Shown: positions 21,747-26,854 of the stretch, piece after piece | How the letters are laid out: the number at the start of each line of letters is the position of its first letter | How positions within the stretch are numbered: the stretch's first letter is position 1 | DNA from: JANLSO01 sp031362405 | GTDB taxonomy: Bacteria > Actinomycetota > Thermoleophilia > Miltoncostaeales > Miltoncostaeaceae | Length of the DNA: 26,854 nt | Reading direction: 5' to 3' | Assembly: GCA_031362405.1 (NCBI GenBank) | Contig: JANLSO010000130.1 | Span: forward strand, 1 to 26,854 | The notes under the pieces: model-generated | What the model was told of the DNA's origin: nothing | Database searches by the model: none | The model's input: the letters and a program-made list of their open reading frames with translations, nothing else | Translations under genes and position numbers: made by a program

Positions 21747-23957
21747 CTAGCCCGGGGTCACCCGGTACGCATCGAAGACCGACTCGACGTTTCGCAGCTG
21801 GCTGATCAGGCTCTTCAGCGTCTCGATGTCGCCTACCTGAACCACGAAGCGGTCGTGGACCATCTGGTCTTCCATATGGCAGTTCGCCGAGACGATGTTC
21901 ACTCCTGACTCGGAGATGGTTCGTGAGACCTCCTCGAGGAGTCGAGATCGGTCCCAGGCGTCAATGGCGATCTCGACCCGAAAGGAATGTTGGTTCACCC
22001 CGCTCCAACCGACCGGCGTGAAACGCTCGGGGTTCTTCAAGAGCGCCTTCGCGTTCGGGCAATCGTCGCGATGGATCGTGATGCCCCGACCGAGGGAGAT
22101 GTATCCGAGGATCGGGTCGCCCGGCACCGGCTTGCAGCACTTTGCCAGGCGCACGAGCACGTCGGTGAGGCCGTCGACATCGATGCCCATGTCGCTGGAG
22201 GCCTGTGACGAAACCGAGCGGCGCCCGCGGGGTGCGGCGGCGGTCTGGCGCTCGTCCGAGACCGCCTGACCGGCCTTCAGCCGGTGCAGGATCTTGTTGA
22301 CGACCACCTGGGTGGAGGTCTTGTTCGAGCCGAGGGAGACGTAGAACTCCTCGGCCTTTCTGAAGCCCATCTCCTTCATGACCTCGAGCAGTAGCGGTGA
22401 GCCGGCGACCCGCTGGCTCGGAAGACCAGCCTTTTTCAGGTGCTCCTGCAGCGCATCGCGCCCCTGGTGCTCGGCGTCTTCGCGCTGCTCCTTGCGAAAG
22501 AATTGCCGGATCTTGCCGCGCGCCTTGCCCGTGGCGACGAGGTTCAGCCAGTCGCGCGACGGGCCGCGGGGTTTGCTGGAGGTGAGGATCTCGACGAAGT
22601 CGCCCGACTGCAGGGTGTAGGTGAGCGGGACGATCCGTCCGTTCACCTTGGCGCCCACGCAGCGGTGGCCCACATCGGTATGCACGTCGTAGGCGAAGTC
22701 GAGCGGCGTCGCGCCCGAGCTCAGATTGCGCAGCTCACCCTTGGGGGTGAAGACGTACACCTCAACGCCCTGCAGGTCGCCACGCAACGAGGCGAGGAAC
22801 TCCTCCGGGTCGGTGGTGTCGCGCTGCCAGTCCATCATCGAGGTGACCCAGGCCATGCTGTCGCCGTTGGCCGTCACACCGCTTTTATAGAGCCAATGGG
22901 CGGCGACGCCGAACTCGGCCGTCCGGTGCATCTCACGGGTCCGGATCTGGATCTCGAGGGGTTTACCGCCCGGGCCGACCACCGTGGTGTGAAGGCTCTG
23001 GTACATGTTCGGCTTCGGGACGGCGATGTAGTCCTTGAAGCGGCCCGGCATGGGCTTCCAGAGCGAGTGGATGATGCCGACCGCGCCGTAGCAATCTTTC
23101 ACCGAGTCGACCAGCACCCGCATCGCGGTGAGGTCGTAGATCTCGTTGAACTCCTTGCCCGAGCGGGTCATCTTCTCGTAGATCGAGTAGAAGTGCTTCG
23201 GGCGACCCGTAATCTCGACCGGGGCGATCGCGACCGCATCGAGCTCGGTGCGCAGGTACGCGCCGGCCGAGGTGATGTAGTCCTCGCGGTCGGTGCGACG
23301 CTGGTTGACCATCTGCTGGATCTCCGAGTACCGGCGAGGGTGCAGTGCCGAGAAGGCGAGGTCCTCCAGCTCCCATTTCAGGGAGTGGATGCCCAGGCGG
23401 TGCGCGAGCGGCGCGTAAACGTCGAGGGTCTCGCGGGCCTTCTGGATCTGCTTCTGCTTGGTCATGTAGGCGAGCGTGCGCATGTTGTGCATGCGGTCAG
23501 CAAGCTTGACGACCAGTACCCGGATGTCGCTCGACATCGAGATAATCAGTTTGCGGTAGTTCTCGGCCTGGTGTTCCTCCTTGCTGTCGAAGTGGATCTT
23601 GGACAGCTTGGTGACCCCGTCGACGAGCTGCGCGATGGTGGGGCCAAAGGCCTCCTCGACCTCGGCAAGGGTTGCGGAGGTGTCCTCGACGGTGTCGTGC
23701 AAAAGGGCCGCGATCACCGAGATGTCGTCCATGCCCAAACCGGCGCAGATACGCGCACAGCCCAAAGGATGGGTGATGAACGGCTCGCCCGACTGCCGGA
23801 CCTGCGTGCGGTGCGACTCGTCAGCGAAAGCGTAGGCCCGGCGGATGCCGTCGGCGTCGACCGCGGGGTGGTACGCCGCGACCTCGGAGATCAGCTCCTC
23901 GAGTTGCGGAGACCGGAGCGGCGTGTGGAGATCGAGGTCGGCAAATCGCTCAGACAT
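21747..23957 (-). CDS. rel: Bifunctional (p)ppGpp synthetase/hydrolase Rel
   Basis: The 736-residue product is a full-length long RSH enzyme. The hydrolase HD domain has H63, H87-D88 and EDT (91-93). The synthetase domain has FYSIYEKMTRSGKEFNEIYD, RFKDYIAVPKPNMYQSLHTT and EIQIRT. RFKD is the RxKD form found in bifunctional Rel/SpoT rather than synthetase-only RelA. Then come TGS (VFTPKGELRNLSSGATPLDF), a helical/zinc-finger-type region with RLAKCCKPVPGDPILGYISL and HRDDCP, and a C-terminal ACT domain. It should make (p)ppGpp on starved ribosomes and degrade it otherwise. The start at 23957 is 23 nt after the recJ stop, with a -10-like box in the gap. It probably has its own promoter as well as readthrough. 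Confidence 0.96.
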   Translation of the reverse strand: MSERFADLDLHTPLRSPQLEELISEVAAYHPAVDADGIRRAYAFADESHRTQVRQSGEPFITHPLGCARICAGLGMDDISVIAALLHDTVEDTSATLAEVEEAFGPTIAQLVDGVTKLSKIHFDSKEEHQAENYRKLIISMSSDIRVLVVKLADRMHNMRTLAYMTKQKQIQKARETLDVYAPLAHRLGIHSLKWELEDLAFSALHPRRYSEIQQMVNQRRTDREDYITSAGAYLRTELDAVAIAPVEITGRPKHFYSIYEKMTRSGKEFNEIYDLTAMRVLVDSVKDCYGAVGIIHSLWKPMPGRFKDYIAVPKPNMYQSLHTTVVGPGGKPLEIQIRTREMHRTAEFGVAAHWLYKSGVTANGDSMAWVTSMMDWQRDTTDPEEFLASLRGDLQGVEVYVFTPKGELRNLSSGATPLDFAYDVHTDVGHRCVGAKVNGRIVPLTYTLQSGDFVEILTSSKPRGPSRDWLNLVATGKARGKIRQFFRKEQREDAEHQGRDALQEHLKKAGLPSQRVAGSPLLLEVMKEMGFRKAEEFYVSLGSNKTSTQVVVNKILHRLKAGQAVSDERQTAAAPRGRRSVSSQASSDMGIDVDGLTDVLVRLAKCCKPVPGDPILGYISLGRGITIHRDDCPNAKALLKNPERFTPVGWSGVNQHSFRVEIAIDAWDRSRLLEEVSRTISESGVNIVSANCHMEDQMVHDRFVVQVGDIETLKSLISQLRNVESVFDAYRVTPG

Positions 23958-23964
23958 GGGCCCC

Positions 23965-23970
23965 AGAGTA
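23965..23970 (-). promoter_or_regulatory. Probable -10 box TACTCT of rel
   Basis: On the minus strand TACTCT is followed by 7 nt and ATG 23957, within the 23-nt recJ-rel gap. No Shine-Dalgarno is present between. Confidence 0.45.
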
Positions 23971-23980
23971 CTCCTTGCTT

Positions 23981-26611
23981 CTACCCGGCCTCCACGACCT
24001 CGGCGGGCGACGCACCCAGGTCGAGGGTCGCGGCGCGATCGAGAAAGGTCACCGCCCGCTCGGCACGCTCGGCGCAGGCCTGGGCCATCGCAGTGGCCAA
24101 CAGATCGACGGTCGGGGGTGAGGAAACGGCGGTGAGGGTGCCGGCGTCGCGGGTGACGAGGCCGGCCTCTTCCAGCGCCCGCACGGCGCGCGCGACTGCA
24201 TCGGGTCGCCGTAGCGCAGGCTCGGCGGCGAGCAGCGTGTGCGCGAGGCCGCTCATCGCGCGGGGCGGGCCGCCCCGCACCGCACGCCACACGGCCGCCG
24301 CGCTCGCGCGGACATCCCATCGTTCTTCGGCCACCTGGCGGGCGAACTCCACCTCGTCCGGGGCCCAGCACAGGTGCACCCAGCGCCCTGCGCCGTGCAC
24401 CAGCGCCCAGCCGGCCTGCTCGGGGTCGGCCGGGGGATCGAGGAGCACGAGATGCGTGTCGGCCGGCAGGGTCACGCCGGGCAGCGCGTCGTAGTCGATC
24501 ATCGTCAGGCTGCTGCGGCCGGCCGCCATCGCGAGGCGTTCGGTCAGCCCGCCGCGGTCGCAGCGTCCGCCGCCAAGGATTCCCACCTCGACGCCGAGCC
24601 GCTGCGGCTCGAGGATCTCCTCGAGCGCCGCTCGCCGGCGAGCGGCATCGGCCACGACCACCACCACCCCCGCGTCAGCCCCACAGAGCGCGGCGATGTG
24701 GCTCATGCCGCTGCCCTCGCCGCGGTGATCGCGAACTCCGAGCGGGTCGCTCATCGGTGTCGGTGCGACCGCGGGCATCGGCTGGTCGATCATCTCGGCG
24801 AACGTGGTGTCGGAGATCCGCGCGGGGCAGGCGATGTCGCACGGCTGGGCGCAGGGCGCACCCGAGCGACCCGGCGTGCCCGGGCCGATGCGGTCCATCC
24901 GCTCGACAACGACCTTGGGCCCGACAAGTCCCTGAAAGCGCTCGATGTCGAGGCTGATCAGCGCGTCGTGGCGACCCGGTTCGGCGAGGGAATCGGCCTT
25001 GCGGCCCTGGCTGAACGCGATCGCCCGGGTGTGGGCGCCGCCGCTACGCAGCCGCAGCGCCAGGTGGCGCCCCTCCCCCACGCGCTTTGGGTGCTCGGCG
25101 ACGCTGGCGGGCAGCAGCATCCGCACCGAGGGATTTCCGCGTCCGAACGGCGCCAGCTCGTTGATCGCCTCGGCGACCTCCAGCCGCAGATCGCGGGCCC
25201 CGACCACCACGTCGACGGGTCGCACGCGGGCCTTGGTGATGGCGGCCTCATGCCCCTCGGCGGCTTCGGCGAGCTGCTCGCGGAATCGGCCGAGATCGGA
25301 GGTCGCCAGTTGCAGGCCAATGGCACCGGCGTGACCGCCCCAGCGGGTCAGGGTCTCGCTGGCACCGGCGACCAGATCGTGCAGGTCGACCCCGACCACG
25401 CTGCGGCCCGATCCCTTCGTGAGCTCTCCCATCCGCGAGAGCACGATCGCGGGCCGCTCGAAGCGCTCGACAAGACGCGAGGCGACGATCCCGACCACGC
25501 CTTCATGCCAGTCGTCGCCGACCGCCAGGATCGCGTCGGCGTCGCGGATCTCCGGTGGTGAGGCCTCGATCTGGGCAATCGCTTCGTCGGTGATGCGGCG
25601 CTCCACATCGCGACGTTCGGTGTTGAGCTTCCAGAGTTCCTCCGCGAGCGGCCGAGCAGATTCCTCGTCGGTGGCGAGCACGAGATCAAGCGCCTCACCG
25701 GCGTTGCGCAGGCGGCCGGCGGCGTTGATGCACGGAGCAAGCAGATAGCCGAGATCGCGTGCGGTAAGGGCCCGGTGATCGGCACCGGCGGCACGGCACA
25801 GCGCACGGATGCCCGGCCGCGGGTTGCGCCGCATGGCCTCGAGGCCGCGCGCGACCAGCCTCCGGTTCTGCCCGACCAGAGGGACCGCATCAGCAACGGT
25901 GGCGAGGGCCGCGAGGTCGATGGCCTCCAGCGGGTCGGGGCCGAGCGTGTTCTCACCGAGCATCGGCACGAGTGCCCGGACGACCGTCAGAACCACCCCG
26001 GCGGCCGCCGGCAGGTCGTCGGCGGGGCGTCCGAGGGCGGGGTTGGCGAGAATTCCCGGTGGCCGGGCGCCCGCCGCCAAGTGGTGATCGCAGACGACCG
26101 TGTCGAGGCCCAGCTCGACCGCCCGCTCGAGGGCGTCAACGGCAGTCGTGCCGCAGTCGACGCAGACAAGAAGCTGTACGCCCTCCCCGGCAAGCATCTC
26201 GACGGTCTCGACGCGGACGCCGTAGCCGTCGGTGAAACGCGACGGAAGGAAGGTACGCACCTTCGCCCCGGCCGAACGAAGGGCCAGGGTGAGGATCGCC
26301 GTCGAGCAGACGCCGTCGCAGTCGTAGTCGCCGTGAATAGCGATGCTCTCACCACGGATGATCGCCCGAACCAGGCGCTCGGCTGCCTCGGTGACTCCCT
26401 GCATATGCTCGGGTGGATCGAGCGGGCCGTCGGACGCCATGAATTCGCGAGCGATCTCAGGTTCACCGAGACCCCGCCGCACCAACGTCCACGCGAGAGG
26501 TTCGGGGCAGCCCAAGGCCTCCTGCACGGCGGCGACCTCGGCGAATGCAACGCGCCGCGCCCGCCACCCCGCCGCGCCCAGGCTATTCGATGCGGTCGAA
26601 GCACTCTCCAT
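23981..26611 (-). CDS. recJ: Single-strand-specific exonuclease RecJ with long C-terminal extension
   Basis: The 876-residue product has the DHH phosphoesterase motifs: DYDCDG (95-100), VDCGT with D152, CDHH (174-177) and ATVADAVPL with D241. The DHHA1 motif GGHAGAIG is at 425-432, and the OB-type region ends near 572 (FQGLVGPKVVVE). RecJ degrades 5' ended single-stranded DNA in recombination and mismatch repair. The last 300 residues are not part of the E. coli-type core. They start with a cysteine cluster (C587, C591, C595) and include GEGSGMS, VVVVVADAARRR, THLVLLDPPAD and WVHLCWAPDEVEFA, spaced like a degraded helicase lobe. Firmicute RecJ proteins also have C-terminal additions. ATG 26611 has TACCCT 6 nt upstream; longer in-frame starts cross a palindrome. 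Confidence 0.93.
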   Translation of the reverse strand: MESASTASNSLGAAGWRARRVAFAEVAAVQEALGCPEPLAWTLVRRGLGEPEIAREFMASDGPLDPPEHMQGVTEAAERLVRAIIRGESIAIHGDYDCDGVCSTAILTLALRSAGAKVRTFLPSRFTDGYGVRVETVEMLAGEGVQLLVCVDCGTTAVDALERAVELGLDTVVCDHHLAAGARPPGILANPALGRPADDLPAAAGVVLTVVRALVPMLGENTLGPDPLEAIDLAALATVADAVPLVGQNRRLVARGLEAMRRNPRPGIRALCRAAGADHRALTARDLGYLLAPCINAAGRLRNAGEALDLVLATDEESARPLAEELWKLNTERRDVERRITDEAIAQIEASPPEIRDADAILAVGDDWHEGVVGIVASRLVERFERPAIVLSRMGELTKGSGRSVVGVDLHDLVAGASETLTRWGGHAGAIGLQLATSDLGRFREQLAEAAEGHEAAITKARVRPVDVVVGARDLRLEVAEAINELAPFGRGNPSVRMLLPASVAEHPKRVGEGRHLALRLRSGGAHTRAIAFSQGRKADSLAEPGRHDALISLDIERFQGLVGPKVVVERMDRIGPGTPGRSGAPCAQPCDIACPARISDTTFAEMIDQPMPAVAPTPMSDPLGVRDHRGEGSGMSHIAALCGADAGVVVVVADAARRRAALEEILEPQRLGVEVGILGGGRCDRGGLTERLAMAAGRSSLTMIDYDALPGVTLPADTHLVLLDPPADPEQAGWALVHGAGRWVHLCWAPDEVEFARQVAEERWDVRASAAAVWRAVRGGPPRAMSGLAHTLLAAEPALRRPDAVARAVRALEEAGLVTRDAGTLTAVSSPPTVDLLATAMAQACAERAERAVTFLDRAATLDLGASPAEVVEAG

Positions 26612-26617
26612 CGACCG

Positions 26618-26623
26618 AGGGTA
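26618..26623 (-). promoter_or_regulatory. Probable -10 box TACCCT of recJ
   Basis: On the minus strand TACCCT is followed by CGGTCG and ATG 26611, a spacing of 6 nt, without a Shine-Dalgarno. Palindrome copy 4 lies about 45 nt further upstream. Confidence 0.4.
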
Positions 26624-26667
26624 ACAGCGCCCCCCGACGACCCGCATCGGCCTGAGCCTTCCACCCA

Positions 26668-26704
26668 ATGTCAACGCCCGGTGCCCGGCACCGGGCGTTG
26701 ACAT
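26668..26704. repeat. Palindrome copy 4 of the GGTGCC-N-GGCACC family
   Basis: Left arm ATGTCAACGCCCGGTGCC, central C, exact reverse complement: 18 perfect pairs, the longest copy. ACGCCC lies between GTCA and the core. Each end contains TTGACA on one strand, identical to a -35 consensus, which may be chance. Confidence 0.85.
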
Positions 26705-26731
26705 GACGCGTCCACGTCGCCCGTGGCCGTA

Positions 26732-26772
26732 GCGACGCACAGTACGGTTCCAGGCACCGGTGTGTGCGTCGC
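26732..26772. repeat. Degraded palindrome copy 5 of the GGTGCC-N-GGCACC family
   Basis: The outer arms GCGACGCACA and TGTGCGTCGC pair perfectly over 10 bp. The inner part reads GGTTCC-A-GGCACC with a 3-nt mismatched stretch next to it; 16 of 20 pairs in all. It lacks the GTCA/TGAC ends of the other four. Confidence 0.6.
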
Positions 26773-26854
26773 GGTGCGCAGCGGCCGAGAAAAGTGTGCA
26801 AGGGGCGACTCGGGCCTGAGCCCGGGGGGAAGGGCGGCGGGGGCGTGGGCGGCG
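26773..26854. other. Right edge, no feature recognised
   Basis: The last 82 bases hold no supported gene. CGGGC-CTGA-GCCCG near 26813-26826 could form a small hairpin. The next gene must lie beyond the edge. Confidence 0.5.

Noticed and set aside
22440..24494. 684-codon plus-strand frame
   Set aside because: It is antisense to rel and recJ, which are complete and motif-rich.
24239..25561. 440-codon plus-strand frame
   Set aside because: Antisense to recJ with no domain character.
26668..26704. TTGACA at both ends of palindrome copy 4 as -35 boxes
   Set aside because: No matching -10 lies 16-18 nt away on either strand.

Overview
The window is dense, very GC-rich bacterial DNA with chromosome-type housekeeping genes: pyrR, rnz, pgi, rel, recJ and a tRNA-Arg. 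Codon use, TANNNT -10 boxes placed right at start codons, a PyrR-type leader without an attenuator, and secreted proteins with Pro/Thr linkers point to an Actinomycetota chromosome. The class Thermoleophilia (Solirubrobacterales-like) is my best guess, but that is inference, not proof. I see no prophage, transposase gene, CRISPR array or conjugation gene.

Left part (1-7200): a minus-strand cluster runs metallophosphoesterase, ribonuclease Z, pyrR (cut by the window edge). A PyrR-binding-loop-like hairpin, a Shine-Dalgarno and a 14-codon leader ORF lie between rnz and pyrR. Diverging from it is an ABC-2 type ATPase. Its probable permease lies 1.2 kb downstream, separated from it by an inverted gene for a secreted collagen-like protein. 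A secreted copper-radical oxidase of the galactose/glyoxal oxidase type follows, with all expected copper and Cys-Tyr residues.

Middle (7200-12900): tRNA-Arg(CCG), a small frameshifted membrane-protein remnant, a MarR regulator, and glucose-6-phosphate isomerase followed by a terminator-like hairpin. Then comes a 2.3 kb sensor gene (membrane, GAF, GGDEF, HD-GYP) recognisable end to end but broken by at least ten frame changes.

Right part (12900-26854): an SDR-like protein lacking its catalytic Tyr/Lys, coupled to an XRE-type regulator; a two-gene zinc-ribbon operon whose second product is zinc ribbon-TM-SPOR; a secreted protein of unknown function; an overlapping hyuA-hyuB hydantoinase pair; a small eight-cysteine zinc-binding protein; a LytR_C-domain membrane protein; bifunctional rel; and recJ with a 300-residue C-terminal extension.

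The most unusual signal is a family of five palindromes in the intergenic regions at 20700-20932 and 26668-26772. They share the core GGTGCC-N-GGCACC and, in four of five, outer GTCA/TGAC ends. The sequence between core and ends differs in each copy yet stays self-complementary, so the copies covary. The second theme is translation signalling: seven genes have a -10-like hexamer 6-8 nt from the start codon (probable leaderless mRNAs), while others carry ordinary Shine-Dalgarno sites.
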